Positions 11,092 through 23,738 are shown, counted from the first letter of the stretch. The stretch is 64,000 nucleotides of DNA from Macrostomum hystrix (GCA_950097015.1 CATNEN010000033.1:744001-808000), one strand, 5' to 3'. Numbers and translations: made by a program. Notes: generated from the letters alone by a model not told the origin.

Positions 11092-12662
11092 AGGGTGGTT
11101 TGAATGCCACTTGATTTCTGCCTTGTCTCAAAAGCCAGAGGGAAGATTTTCCATAAACAATAAGATTAATGGTGCCTTAGTCTGTATAAAAAAATCTGCC
11201 CCCCCAAAGTACAAAAGAAACAGATCCTATGTAAGTTTGTCAGCGAATTTATGACATAACCCTTGTAATATAAATACAAGAATACATATAATACAAAATT
11301 GATTAAACAATATATACAAGCTTGTATTAGGCCTAATATAGGGAGCTAGTCTAGAGAAGAATAGGACTAAACATTAAGGTTCCTAGACACCTAGACATCT
11401 ATGATCTATAATTATAATTATAGTTATATGTATTATATTTATAATTATTTATAATTTTTATTATTTATAATTATAATTAAATTATAATTATATATATATA
11501 TAATTATATATAATTATAATATAGAACTATAATTATAATATGAGCAAATATAATATGACCTGGCAAAATATGGGGCACTTTGTTATCTTACAACTTTGTA
11601 ATCTTGTATATTGTCAAACACTTTGTTATCCACTCTTTGTCTTTGACACCTGATCATTGATTATTAGACAGTACCAGAAAAAAGTGGATCTGGACAAGAT
11701 ACATTATAGATAAAACTTGGAATGCAGAAATAATTAATAAAGCACAGATTGCGGAAACAGATATAAATGCAGAATATAAATAATAGATAAAATAGGGATA
11801 ATAAATCATAGAAATGGATAAAAATGAGTTAAATTAGATACTAATTATGACACTAACAACACTTTAAAATGACAATAGGGTGCCCAAAGACAAATAGCAT
11901 TGATTTTCTAGATGGCTTTTTAATGTGTATTTGAATTTGCAATAGGCTAATGTTTCATATAGTCACTGATATTACTAATCATATGTAAAAATGCACCCAA
12001 AAACAAAAGGAGAAAAGGATGATTTATATATGCTAGGCCTAGCACTATAAATAATTTTTTTTATTATTACATATACATAGCTAATACATTTACTGCAACA
12101 GTTTTAAAACTTTAAAATAATTTGTTCTGGATTTTGTATTCCTATGCTGAACTATGCCAACCCAACACTGAACAAGTGCACCCATGTCCCAATCTAACTC
12201 TAGGCCTACCTAAAAAACAATTATTAGTATGATATGATAATTAATAGGTCTTCTTTTAAATACATTTTTAAAAGGTGGAATTGGTACTGATGCTGTGAGC
12301 ACTCATTTAATATGAGCTATTTTAGGATTTAGCGAATTTGTTTTATTTACAGTATATCCTGAAAATATTTTTGTTATAAACTGCATATTTTTCATTCTTA
12401 GTGAATTTGCTATAAAATAAATAAAAAGCATGTCTCAAAAGAGCAGGTGTGGTGAGTGTCCATCTCTTTGTCTCCCTCTATCTCTCTTTTTTACTTTTTG
12501 GGCACTTTCTTTTCCTTCGTTAAACTTTGCTAACAGACAAATATCAATAAAGCCATAAAGGTTTACAAAAAATAGCACAGGTTCAAATTAGTACTGTGTA
12601 TATGGTTCATGTATAGTAGATTAACAATAAGCGTCCTCACTATCGAATGCATTACAACAATC
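11092..12662. other. AT-rich intergenic DNA, with a self-complementary AT tract at 11400-11540
   Basis: 11400-11540 is almost pure A/T with repeated TATAATTATAATT in both orientations and could extrude hairpins. No genes seen. Confidence 0.5.
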
Positions 12663-12920
12663 AATCTTACAACGTTAGCGACATTTTACCGCACTGTTTA
12701 TAACCAAGGACCACTAGAAGAAGACTTCTTCTTCTAGTGGTCCTTGTTTATAACATGTTAAAAAACCGCACTGTTTAACAAACCTTATTATGCGGTAGAC
12801 TGCGGAATTTACCGCACTGTTTAAATGACCCCATTTCAGTCTTGGACTATGCGGAATTTACCACACGGTGAAGTTAGCGGCTTTTACCGCGCGGTAAAAT
12901 GTCGCTAACGTAATCTTACA
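12663..12920. mobile_element. Complete MITE-like foldback element with 9-bp target duplication
   Basis: The element spans 12672-12911 (240 bp). Its terminal inverted repeats are perfect for 21 bp: 12672-12692 begins ACGTTAGCGACATTTTACCG and 12891-12911 is its exact reverse complement. Both sides are flanked by AATCTTACA (12663-12671 and 12912-12920), a 9-bp duplication. The interior holds a second, nearly perfect hairpin (arms from 12705 and to 12746, CAAGGACCACTAGAAGAAG) and three more copies of the ACCGCACTGTTTA motif from the terminus. There is no coding capacity. A 9-bp duplication is typical of Mutator-like elements; 8-bp hAT is the main alternative. Confidence 0.88.
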
Positions 12921-15900
12921 TGCACTTCGTCTCTTGGTCATCTACATTGACTATTAATAAGATGACGAAATGTCCAAAAATCTTGTAACAAACATTGTAC
13001 CAAGTAAGAAACATTAAACCTAGGACAGACATATGGACCTACCTACCTACTCAATATAATTAAAAGGGTAGAGCCTAGGTAAATATACTAAGAATGACTA
13101 TAGCCTTGACCAGGGTAGTGCACATTTCATTTCATCTATAATTAAAATGAGGTGATTAGGGCATCTCTTCCTCGACAATTTAGGCCCTACTGCCCCCACT
13201 AAAAGTACTACAAGTATTAGCGTTCGCAATGACACCTTTAGGCCTTCACTATGACCTGTTAGTTCACTACGACCAACAAATAACATAAATGCTGTCACTT
13301 AGATTCCGACTTGAGCAAAAACGTATTTGAAGTACAACAAAAGTTGTCACAGAGAATGTGACTTTTTCGTAATTTAGTATAAAGTAACAATTTACTTTCA
13401 TGATTTTTTCTTTTCATCAAAAAATTGCGTTTTGAATATTTTAGGCCAATGTTTAAAATAACATATTTCCAAGAAAGCAAAACAACAAGACAATTGAAGT
13501 CATTTGTATATTACTGGTTCCATCTTTCATAGTTTTATGGCTTCTCCTTCCTCTCCCTGCCGTTTTCTTCTTTGACTATTAATGTCCTCCTATTAGAAAC
13601 TAATACTATTAGTAATGGCTGAACAGGCTGCTAGTTTATCTTGCTTAATAATTTGCTGTTATTTTGACTGAGTTTGACTGTTTCTCTAAATTATTTCTTC
13701 TGCCACCAAGTTATTAAAGGGTTCTGCTGTCTGCCGCTGAATCTCACTGCTTATCACCAAATGTTTTAGGTCCTTTGCTTATTATATTTGCCATTCTAAC
13801 TCTTATAGTGTTGTGACTGGTATTATTCTAGGCCTTATATTTAGCTATTCATTCACTCTGGATTGTGGTGATCGCCAGAATAGATTGTTTCGGCCACAAT
13901 CAATTTTGGCCTTAGGCCTAACAATTTCCACATTGCACGCTCTAAGTTGATACATTTGATACTTTTTTTCAGTATTTCCTTGATAATTTGATGCATGTTG
14001 ATAGACAACTAAATATACATTAATTCATAATATCATCATTTACCCTTAACTTTTTTAATTAGTGGACACTTTTTATTTTATTTTGGTTTTAGTGATTTTT
14101 TAATCACTTATATGTAAGATTTTAATAACATTTTAACATAAGAGTTACTGTGTTCATAACTGCCATGTATAGGCCTATAGGCCTACTTAAAGTGCTAGGT
14201 GAAAGGCTGCCATCCATGCAAGCTCTCCAAATACAAAATCTAAGCATGCATTTTTGCAATAATTTCATTAGGCCTACAATAGAACTTAATGCTTTTGTAT
14301 TTAAACAGCAACTATTTTCCTAATGATAAGTCAAATTCATCTGATGAAAAACTTTTATAATTGAAAAAAATTATATAGATAGGCCTAGGCCTAACATCTT
14401 GCAATATTTTACAAGTAGGCCAATTAAGTTTTGAGGCTGAAATGGTTTTGGCCGGAAATGATTATTGGCAAAATGACCAACTATTAATCACTATAAACTC
14501 TGTAATTACTGTGTAATCACTGTAATCAGGTTTAAATTCTCTTAGTCTCAGCCTCTAGGTTTTGTGTATTTTGCCTAAAATGGTATATATAATTAACCAG
14601 CTATAAGTCTATGATTTCTTCTTAGACTTGTGTTATTAGAAAAACTGTGTAGTTAAATATATTTGCAATAACATTTTATCCATCCTACCTATGTACCAAT
14701 AGTGCAGTTCCATATGCAAAATTATTATTAGTTTGAATGTGCACTTGCAACATGTGGGAATTTTAAATATGCATTGAAGCACTTAAGTGTCTATAATGGT
14801 AGAGTTTAAAAGAATCAACTATAAACGATGAATGAAACCTCAAACAAGTAATAGTCAGCCAGTACTTAGTAGTAGTTAAGTTAGCATAGTTCAACTGTAG
14901 TAGTGTCAAATCCAATACCAAATGTTGGCAAAAGCACTAGAGGTTCCAGGGTATAGTCAGCGCCAGATAAATTCCTTAATATGCAACTCAAAAAGTCTTA
15001 GGCAGAAATCTCATACCATAGCTGCCATTAACTAGCCAACCCACTACCACACTCTATTGTCTATGGTTATTCCATATACATGCTCAGCTCAGCAAGGGTA
15101 TAACCATATTTCTACTATAGACACTTACTAAAAGCTTCAATGCCATGTCAGCTATGCATATTTAAAACTATCACATGTCACTGGCAGGAATTCAAATAAA
15201 ATATAATCTTGATAACAGAACTGCACTATTGCCACCTTTGTGCTTTACATTTTAAGATCACTATACACTCAGCTGTATTTCATGCACTATTTGCTCATAC
15301 ATGTGCAACCTCTCAAATCTTAGACGGCTGTGTGACTTAGTTTTTGCTCTATTTATGACTTAGTTTGCTCTCATTTGCGACTTAGTTCGTTTCATTGCTC
15401 TATTTACGACTTAGTTTGCTCTCATTTGCTCTCTTTTTCTCTCCCCTTTTTCCTTTTCTTCACGCCTTCCTTTTTGTCCCTTGGTCCCCCCTTTGATTTT
15501 TTTGTGCTTGGTCAATTGGTTTTTGCAACTTACCTTGCTTGGCCCTCGTTTCACCCGGCCGGTTCGGCTGGGTCAGCCAGGTGTTGCGCATGTATGTATT
15601 TGCTTATAGACCCTCAGTACAATACTATTTTTTCTCATAATTTCCCTTTCTTTCTCCCTTATAAAATAACTAATCCTATAGCTATTTTCTAGGACCTAAT
15701 ACAGCAGTTTTTTTATTGTATTATTACTCACTTAATGTGTTGTAAGTTAGGTTGGATTTTTGAGCTTGAAGTTTTAAAATAGTTAAAACATAAATATTTA
15801 TTTCATAGTCAAACAAAATATTTTTTAAAGATAAATTGTATTTTAGCAAGCAATGCAAAAGGCCTAACATTTTTTTAATTGAAACAATTTTAGTGTGAAT

Positions 15901-16542
15901 TTATTTTGGTTGAGGCCTGTTCCAGTAATAGGATAGCAATATTTTCAGTGTTCTATTGTGATATGCCATAAATTGAGTACTCATTACAGTATTATAAGTT
16001 ATAACTAGTTATGAATAAGTCTGAAATATAGCTAGTCCTAAAATGTATATTAAGCTAACTTTTAGAACTTGATTCACAAACTGTCACATGTGCAGCATCA
16101 GTATTTCTTAATCCCTCTTATGTGATTTGAGTAATTGTGACGAAATAAGTTTTCTATGCCAGTTTTTTGTACATTAATTTGCTGCTAAATCAGGGCTTTA
16201 AAAAGAACTGTTAAAGTCAGACTTTTCCTAAATTCTATTAGACAAATATTATAATGGTAATGATTACAATAGACTTGCTAATGTCAGACTTCAGCAAAAG
16301 AAAAATCTATTAAAGCAACAAATAAATTATATTTTTGGAAAGGATTGTTATATGTTAAAGTAATTAACATTTTTTCTGTTTCTTAACAACTTAGTAGGAA
16401 ACTGATAGATAGGCAGATGACCTATTGCACCATTAGAAGAATATGTATTAAAAAATTGCATACATTTTAAAGGTAATTTATTAAAGTATAAATTAATATA
16501 CCATTGCATAAATATTATTGCTATGTGCCTTGTCCGCAGATC
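12921..16542. other. AT-rich intergenic DNA upstream of the SLC17-like gene
   Basis: No gene was recognised in 3.6 kb. 15310-15430 has a short degenerate repeat of GACTTAGTTTGCTCTCATTT type, followed by a T/C-rich open frame (15375-15692) that I consider chance. The palindrome TAGGCCTA recurs here (see findings). Just before the first coding exon the sequence TTGTCCGCAG is a good 3' splice acceptor. Confidence 0.5.
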
Positions 16543-19225
16543 ATGGGCCCAAGCGATCAGCTGATTAGTGGCTGGAAGCTGACTGTTGCCCTATGCTCAG
16601 TGGCCAACTTCATCAACTCAGCAGATCGTGTCATTATGCCAATTGCCATCATCCAGATGGCTGACGCTTATCATTGGAGCCTGCACGATCAGGGCGCGAT
16701 CTTGTCCGCCTTCTCCATTGGCTACCTGGCCTCCATGCTGATTGGTGGAGCGGCTGCCAGGCAGTACGGCGGCAAGCTGGTGCTGACTGTGGCCGTGTTT
16801 CTTTGGTCGCTGTCAACTTTCATGGCGCCGCTGTGCGCCAATTGGTTCGGCGCCCTCATTGCCTGCCGTGTCCTGCTAGGCATTGGCGAAGGCCTCGGCC
16901 TGCCGTCTATATTCCACCTGTTCGCCCTGCGCGTCCCCGCCGAGATGCGGTCGACAGCGTTCGGCTACCTGGTGGCATTCGGCTCCGCCGGCCAGACCAT
17001 CGCCGCCCTGGCGTGCCCGCACCTGCCCTGGCAGATGCCGTTCTATGGCTTCGGCTGCCTAGGCCTAGCCTGGGCCCTCATCTGGCTGATTATCTACAGG
17101 GAGGCCGCCTCGCCGTCTCAACAACAACAACAGCAGCATCACCTTTATCATCAGCAGCAGAATTCTTCGAAATCATCTGCTGCCGACGAGTCTGGCTTTC
17201 ATGCTTTCGACTCACAGGTTGGGCTTCTAGTTCTTTTTCTGACACTAATTTGACCGTGTTTGTCACTCAATTGCCTGTCTCCTATCGTCTCCTTGCCAGT
17301 TTTTGTTTATGCCCTAGCCTGTCTTTGCTATTTCCTAGGCCCTCTTCGTTATTCCCTAGTCCGTCTTTGTCAGTCTTTGTCATTCTCTAGATCAGTCTTC
17401 AGCATCCCGTATCAGTAGCCCTAGCCAGTCTCTCCTTAGTTCCCTCGTCAGTCATCCTCTAAGGCTTTTCAACGTGCTTTGCGTGCCCGTCAGCTCGCGA
17501 ATAATTCACTAATTTTACACAGGGAGCGGCAAGCGTGCGCTGGACTGAATTCATCGGCCACTGGCCGCTGTGGGCCATCTACATTGCCCACTTCACAATG
17601 AACTGGTCAAACTATATCATTATGAACTGGCTGCCAACATATCTGTCAAAGACTCTTGGCGCGGATCAGCACCAGATCATGTTCACGGCCGTGCCCTATA
17701 TACTGAACTCCATTGTTGGCATTGGTTAGTGATATCTAACATTGTCTGCTTCCGCTACTTTTAGATTGCTTGCATTTTAACAAATATGCCCTATTTCAGT
17801 TGGTGTAGTTTGTCGATAGTCCATTTTATTGGTAGTTTCATTATAAACAAAAGCTAAAGTTAGCTTTCTCTATGTCACTATGTCAATTGAACATATTGAA
17901 ATGACACTTGGTCATCATCATTACTTAGTATTGAACTTTAATAAACATAATATATGCATAGTTAAAGTAATATTGCATATATATTGCTTATGAGCTTCTA
18001 TGACTATATTTTGCAAGCCGCCGGCTACTTCTCGGACGCTCTCATTCGGGACCGCTGGACAGCCCTGTCTGTTCGCCGCCTCATGACTTTCATCGGCCTA
18101 GTCGGACCCGGGCTGCTCATCCTGCTGTTTGCCGGCTCCAACAGCATCGCCCTGGCTGTTTTGTGAGTTGAGCGGAAAAAATTCGTTCTTCTAGAGTAAA
18201 ATCTGGAAAATTCAATTATCGCGTATCGTTTCACCCATTCACCCATCCTTACCATCAATTCACCCATCACTACAATGTATATACACATCCTTAGTATCCA
18301 TTGACCCATCCATAGTATCCATTGACCCATCCATAGTATCCATTGACCCATCCATAGTATCCATTGACCCATCCATAGTATCCATTGACCCATCCATAGT
18401 ATCCATTGACCCATCCATAGTATCCATTGACCCATCCATAGTATCCATTGACCCATCCATAGTATCCATTGACCCATCCATAGTATCCATTGACCCATCC
18501 ATAGTATCCATTGACCCATCCATAGTATCCATTGACCCATCCATAGTATCCATTGACCCATCCATAGTATCCATTGACCCATCCATAGTATCCATTGACC
18601 CATCCATAGTATCCATTGACCCATCCTTAGTATCCATTGACCCATCCATAGTATCCATTGACCCATCCATAGTATCCATTCACCCATCCATAGTATCCAT
18701 TGACCCGTCCTTAGTATCCATTCACCCATCCATAGTATCCATTGACCCATCCTTAGTTTCCATTGACCCATCCTTAGTTTCCATTGACCCATCCTTAGTT
18801 TCCATTGACCCATTTTGAAGCGCAGCCTCGGAGAGAAGGCTTGGGCGCTTGTCGTGAAATTTACGCCCTACGTGCGATTCACCCTTCCTAGTCATTGTTC
18901 ACCCACTCCTGACCATCGGTTCATCCAATGAATCCATACTTGTTCCAACGCAGCTTCATCTCGCTGTCTATGGGCCTATCCGCCTGCAACTCTTCCGGCC
19001 ACCTGGCCAATCACGCAGAGGTGGCGCCCCTCCACGCCGGCATCACATTCGCCGTCTCAAACGCCCTGGCCACGATTCCTGGCGTGCTGTGCGGCCCTCT
19101 AACTGCAGGAACTCGTTACAAAAAGCGGCGGTCGCTGGTTCCCAGTGTACATTTTGGCCGGACTGATGAACCTTGTTGGCGCCATCGTTTATGTTAGCCA
19201 GAGCTCCGCTACCCAGGTTCTGTAA
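16543..19225 (+). CDS. SLC17/PHT4-type MFS anion transporter, four exons, one frameshift
   Basis: This is a 12-helix major facilitator, probably an organic-anion or phosphate carrier. Exons are 16543-17217, 17523-17724, 18018-18162 and 18954-19225; all junctions are GT-AG and phases agree. About 430 residues. Family marks include the ADRV tetrad at the end of helix 1 (residues 29-32), GYLASMLIGG, GIGEGLGLPSIFHLFA in helix 4, a poly-Gln loop between helices 6 and 7, WLPTYLSKTLG and AGYFSDALI with VRRLM. In the last exon the frame changes by +1 at 19108-19109 (GCAGGAAC). After it the conserved end GGRWFPVYILAGLMNLVGA reads to TAA 19223-19225; without the shift a stop falls at 19195-19197. The ATG is 3 nt after an acceptor. 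The substrate cannot be read from sequence; SLC17A9 (vesicular nucleotide) and plant PHT4 proteins are the nearest relatives I recall. Confidence 0.82.
18285..18813. repeat. 21-bp intronic minisatellite (SLC17-like intron 3), about 25 copies
   Basis: The unit is 21 bp, core ATAGTATCCATTGACCCATC. The first two thirds are nearly invariant. The last six units carry TTAGT and TTCACCC variants, so divergence concentrates at one edge. Both strands are stop-free in one frame, giving spurious MGQWILW and MDTMDGS peptide repeats. Confidence 0.95.
18817..18873 (+). mobile_element. SINE fragment (same family as 42333-42684)
   Basis: About 55 bp (GCGCAGCC, then GGAGAGAAGGCTTGGG, then TTTACGCCCTA) align with the central body of the SINE at 42333-42684 read on its own strand. 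The fragment lies in intron 3 of the SLC17-like gene, directly after its minisatellite. Head and tail are missing. Confidence 0.6.
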
Positions 19226-19375
19226 TCTGTGAGGTTGGATTTGGCTACTGAATCAACTTCTCTCGACCTGACGACATTCCAAAAACCTTTTTAATGTACA
19301 GAAATACAGGTTTTTTATTTCAATGTTATTTCCTCAGATCCTCCCGTGCGTCTACTGTAATCCCTCTAGATACAT

Positions 19376-19900
19376 GAGCATCGAAAATGACCCCCATTAG
19401 ATCCCTGAGCATCGAAAATGACCCCATTAGATCCCTGAGCATCGAAAATGACCCCATTAGATCCCTGAGCATCGAAAATGATCCTATTAGATCCCTGAGC
19501 ATCGAAAATGACCCCATTAGATCCCTGAGCATCGACAATGATCCCATTAGATCCCTGAGCATCGACAATGATCCCATTAGATCCCTGAGCATCGACAATG
19601 ATCCCATTAGATCCCTAAGCATCGACAATGATCCCATTAGATCCCTGAGCATCGACAATGATCCCATGAGATCACTGAGCATCGACAATGATCCCATTAG
19701 ATCCCTGAGCATCGACAATGATCCCATTAGATCCCTGAGCATCGACAATGATCCCATGAGATCACTGAGCATCGACAATGATCCCATGAGATCACTGAGC
19801 ATCGACAATGATCCCATGAGATCACTGAGCATCGACAATGATCCCATGAGATCACTGAGCATCGACAATGATCCCATTAGATACCTGAGTAATCGACAAT
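19376..19900. repeat. 30-bp minisatellite, about 17 copies
   Basis: The unit is 30 bp with GAGCATCGACAATGATCCCA. There is a clear left-to-right gradient. The first five units read GAAAATGACCCC, the middle ones GACAATGATCCCATTAG, and the last four CATGAGATCACTGAGC. Flanking sequence to about 20000 contains decayed units. It starts 150 bp after the transporter stop. Both strands stay open in one frame, which I reject as coding. Confidence 0.95.
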
Positions 19901-20399
19901 TACCTTCTCAGATCCCTGATCAACGAAAACTATACCCTCGAATCCCGGTGCATCGACATTATCCCCTCGGATCCCCTTTAGGCATCGACAATTATTCACC
20001 CATCCCTAGTAGCCCCCTCAATCCCCCTCAATCAATAGAAATTATCCCCCTTAAATGTCCTTTCACAAAGCATTGCGAACAAGGTGAAGAGAGAAGCAGC
20101 AGAATGGTGATGTTTTTAGTAAAACGAATTCCTATCGCACTGCAGTTAGCATGCTGTGCATCTTAATAATATCGCTATTATTGCATATTTTACTTATGCC
20201 AGAGAACACAGTGGAATTTAAATAAGTAGCTTTTGTGTGTAGTTTCTTTGCATTTTTAATAAATAAACAACAATACTAATTTTCTGCTAATGATCTCGAT
20301 GTCCTCAGAAGTAGAAGTTAAATTAATTAAGTTGTATTATAGTAATAGTTTATAGAGATTTTCCCAGAAAAGTTTTTGGCAGCGCCTGAATGCAAACTG

Positions 20400-20840
20400 C
20401 GTTGGGTGGTGACTGGTTGGTTGGCAGACTAGGCGATGGTGTCCTGTGGTTGAACTGCGCCTAATATTTAGGCTTGATCAGTGAAATTGGTGAAATTCGC
20501 GTCAGGGTGTCCATAGTGGCCTAGTTCCACCTGTTGTAGACCTTGAAGGTCCAGCAAATCCGTCTAGATAAAGGTAGGTGACCAGCGAAGACGGAGATGA
20601 TGCAGGCACATTCGGGTGACATGCTGATCAATTATATAGTGATGTATGAAATACACTAGCGCTTATGGAAAAAATCTGACCTTCGGCCAGAAACATTGAA
20701 TATCTCGACGGTCTGAAAAGCTGGCGACTTGATTCTTGTTTTAGAAGATGCACAACTAAAAGTTGGCCCGTGTTCTTGAGTTTCGTGTGCTTGCAAATGA
20801 TATAAAAATTGCGTTGTTCCGTTCTGGGAGCCCTGTATGG
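20400..20840 (+). mobile_element. Dispersed repeat copy 1 (unclassified retroelement-like)
   Basis: Two modules are shared with 28585-29370. 20585-20840 (GATGCAGGCACATTCGGGT; TTGAATATCTCGACGGTCTG; TTGAGTTTCGTGTGCTTG) matches 28858-29365 in the same orientation. 20420-20540 (GGCTTGATCAGTGAAATTGG) matches 28585-28725 in the opposite orientation. Here the 15-bp TTGAGTTTCG segment occurs once or twice only. No intact coding region. Confidence 0.6.
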
Positions 20841-21290
20841 CTAGTCAGTGATTGAAATTCATCACCTGTATTTCGTCAGAATGCTCTAACTCATTATCTG
20901 TGACTCTGCGGGGCGGACAGACCGGGGCGGACAGACCGGGGCGGATGTTGGGATATTAACTAAATATCCCCATCAATCTACACAGTCTAGTATATTTCAT
21001 AGTGGAAAATATTTGGAATGCTTTTTTTGCACAAAGCTTTATGACATGTACTTTTATTATTGCTTCTCAATCTATATATTTCTAGTTTTTTAAACTTGTT
21101 TTTATATCATATCTGTGTGCAGCTTTCATAGTTTTCATATTTTTTTAGTTCATATCAGTAGCTCGTACAAATATAAGTGCATATTTGATAGCTTTGAGAT
21201 CGCTTCCTGAAAGCAACTGCTCTATTTGCAGACGGGCTTTGCTATTTCCTATCCAGTTTTTTTATATTTGAACTTTGCTTTCCCTATGGC
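20841..21290. other. Intergenic DNA, no gene seen
   Basis: A tiny 18-bp G-rich duplication (GGGGCGGACAGACC) lies at 20908-20944. The rest is AT-rich. Confidence 0.5.
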
Positions 21291-21832
21291 AGTGTGCTCA
21301 CAACAGACAGCACTGTGCTCACAACAGACACAGCACTGAGCTCACAACAGACACAGCACTGAGCTCACAACAGACACAGCACTGAGCTCACAACAGACAC
21401 AGCACTGAGCTCACAACAGACACAGCACTGAGCTCACAACAGACACAGCACTGTGCTCACAACAGACACAGCACTGTGCTCACAACAGACACAGCACTGA
21501 GCTCACAACAGACACAGCACTGTGCTCACAACAGACACAGCACTGAGCTCACAACAGACACAGCACTGAGCTCACAACAGACACAGCACTGAGCTCACAA
21601 CAGACACAGCACTGTGCTCACAACAGACGCAGCACTGTGCTCACAACAGACACAGCACTGTGCTCACAACAGACACAGCACTGAGCTCACAACAGACACA
21701 GCACTGTGCTCACAACAGACACAGCACTGAGCTCACAACAGACACAGCACTGAGCTCACAACAGACACAGCACTGAGCTCACAACAGACACAGCACTGAG
21801 CTCACAACAGACACAGCACTGAGCTCATAAAT
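21291..21832. repeat. 24-bp minisatellite upstream of the zinc-finger gene, about 22 copies
   Basis: The unit is 24 bp with GCTCACAACAGACACAGCAC. The only common variant is ACTGAG or ACTGTG, in irregular alternation. The array ends 70 bp before the 3' splice acceptor of the zinc-finger exon, so it sits in an upstream intron or in the outron. Confidence 0.95.
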
Positions 21833-21901
21833 AGCTCTTAAATAATAAACAGATCAAACTTTTTTTGAAACTAAAAAATCTAAACCTAAAATTTCGTTGC
21901 A

Positions 21902-23738
21902 GCCGATTCGCAAGCGTCTTCAACAATGGCAGCCTATGGAGCTGCTGCAGCAGCAGCAGTCAGCGAGCTATCGCCCCTACTCCGGAGGCGGCGGTCGCGA
22001 TATGCACTTCTGTCCAGCCTGTCGGCATGTTTACCTACGCCGGGTCCACTGGGAGCTGCATCGCCGACCCGGAGCTGATTGTCACGAGGATTCCGCAACC
22101 CCCAGGACTGCAGCTTGTGAGTACTGCCCCGCCAGCTTCATCACGCAGACCGAGCTGCTCAGTCATCGCTTTGCCGTACACGAATCTCTGCACATCTGGT
22201 GCCCGACCTGCAAGCTGCTGTTTAGCTCGCGCCGCATGTTCAGCCAGCATGTCGACTGCCATCGGGCCGCGGAAGCCGCCTCCGCAGCGCCCAGTCTCGA
22301 GGAGCTGATCGCCGATTCACACGAAGGTCATCGAAATTTTGAAAAATGCCTGGAAGTCTGCCGCTACTGTGAGCTCACCTGCCCCGCCGACCACCCAATC
22401 GGCAACCAGCTGCCCGCCCACATCGAGGCCGCGCACGCCGACGACGCCGTCTATTGGCTGGCGCCGCTCACCCGGCCTGAGAGTGTCGACGCCTGGCTGC
22501 GCTTTCTCGACTGTCGCGCCGGTGACTCCGCTTCGGCGGCCGCCTGCGGCATCTGCCGAGAATGGATTCACTTGGGCCCGGCCGGCGATCCCGAGCCACT
22601 GTACCTCCACCTGCTCCGCTCGCATCATCCGCCTGATCAGGCCGGTCGTGCCTTTCGCTGCGTGGCGTGCCCAGCGTCCAGTCACACCGCCGCTGCAGCC
22701 ACTTCGCACTTCTGGCTGCGCCACTGCCAGCGACACCGCACAAGGTGTCCTCGGTGCTGCCGCATGGTTGCCCAGGGCGTCCGGCACAGCTGCCGACACC
22801 GGCTAGCTGGCGGCCGTCGTCTCTGCCTCGGCTGCGGTCGCGAGTTCGCGTCACTAGGTGCTCTGCGGCAGCATCGCCTGCAGACGGGCGTCAGCGACCC
22901 CGCCGTTGCCGCCGCTTGCCGTGCCGCCGCCGCCCGGCCGCGTTGCATTCGCTCCTGCGAGCACTGCGGCCGACGCTTCATCGACCGCGCCAATCTGCTC
23001 CGACACCGCCGCATCCACGCTGCCAATCGGCTCTACCGCTGTCCGCACTGCGTTGCCGCCTTCTCCGACTTCAGCAACTTGGCTAAGCACTGCGTCAATC
23101 GGCATCCGCGCCAGGCCCTCCTCAGCTGCCGTTTCGAGCAATGCCATTTTGCCTGCAACCGAGTGCCCGACATGCGAGCTCACCTGGCCGACTGCCACTC
23201 CGACTCGGTCTCTGCCGCGGATCTGCGGCGCGTCCTTCGCTTCCTAGGCATTGTCAATCAGTCCAGCGATTTTGGCGACGGTGCCGGCGGCAACACTGCC
23301 GGAGCTGGCGCCGGTGTTCCTGAAGGCGGCCGCGTGGCCCCTGTTCGAGAACGCCGCTCCCGGCTGTCGTCGCAGTTTCTGTCGGCGCCATCGGGCGATT
23401 TCCTTCCGTCAATGGGCACAGCCGCCGCCGCCACCGCCGCCGCTGCTGCTGCTGGGGTGCCAGCTGATGCCAGCCAAGTTGCTGAGGAAGCCGTCAAGAA
23501 GTTTCCGTCTGCATTCAGCATAGTGCAAGTCGGCTGCGCTTTGGCCTTAGTCGCCACCGAGCCCGCCGCCTCCGACGATCTAACGACATCTGGCGTCGAT
23601 ATTGTTAACGACGTCGATGTGGGAAGCGGCGGTGACGGCTTCGGCACCAACAATGGAGGCCTCAGAAACGTTGCTCAGACTGGGGCAACCGGCAGTCAAA
23701 CCATCACCAAGTGGCTGGATCTGGGCGATACTGAATAG
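21902..23738 (+). CDS. C2H2 zinc-finger protein, HINFP (MIZF)-like
   Basis: One open exon ends at TAG 23736-23738. An acceptor TTCGTTGCAG precedes 21902. The first in-frame ATG is 21936, giving about 600 residues. Roughly ten C2H2 fingers can be read: CPAC-H-H near the N-terminus, CEYC, CPTCKLLFSSRRMFSQH, then irregular ones with long Cys-His loops, CLGCGREFASLGALRQHRLQ, CEHCGRRFIDRANLLRHRRIH, CPHCVAAFSDFSNLAKH-RH, and CRFEQCHFACNRVPDMRAH. The last four, with a non-canonical finger followed by two regular ones and an ExC-type finger, align in order with vertebrate HINFP, a histone H4 gene activator. The C-terminal 200 residues are low-complexity Ala/Gly/Ser, probably disordered. A DNA-binding role is well supported; orthology to HINFP is inference. 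Confidence 0.75.

Noticed and set aside
13098-13480. Minus-strand frames of 61-66 codons
   Set aside because: No domain, low-complexity AT-rich translation, and no neighbouring exon.
15375-15692. A 105-codon Phe/Ser/Leu-rich frame
   Set aside because: T/C-rich low-complexity sequence without splice or start context.
16543-19225. Calling the SLC17-like gene a pseudogene because of the frameshift
   Set aside because: Only one +1 shift occurs near the end, all splice sites are intact, and the same kind of +1 shift affects other conserved genes here, so an error in the sequence is more likely.
19387-20166. A 259-codon frame of NDPIRSLSID repeats followed by non-repetitive sequence
   Set aside because: The 30-bp unit preserves frame. 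The non-repeat tail has no domain, and the opposite strand is also open for 183 codons.
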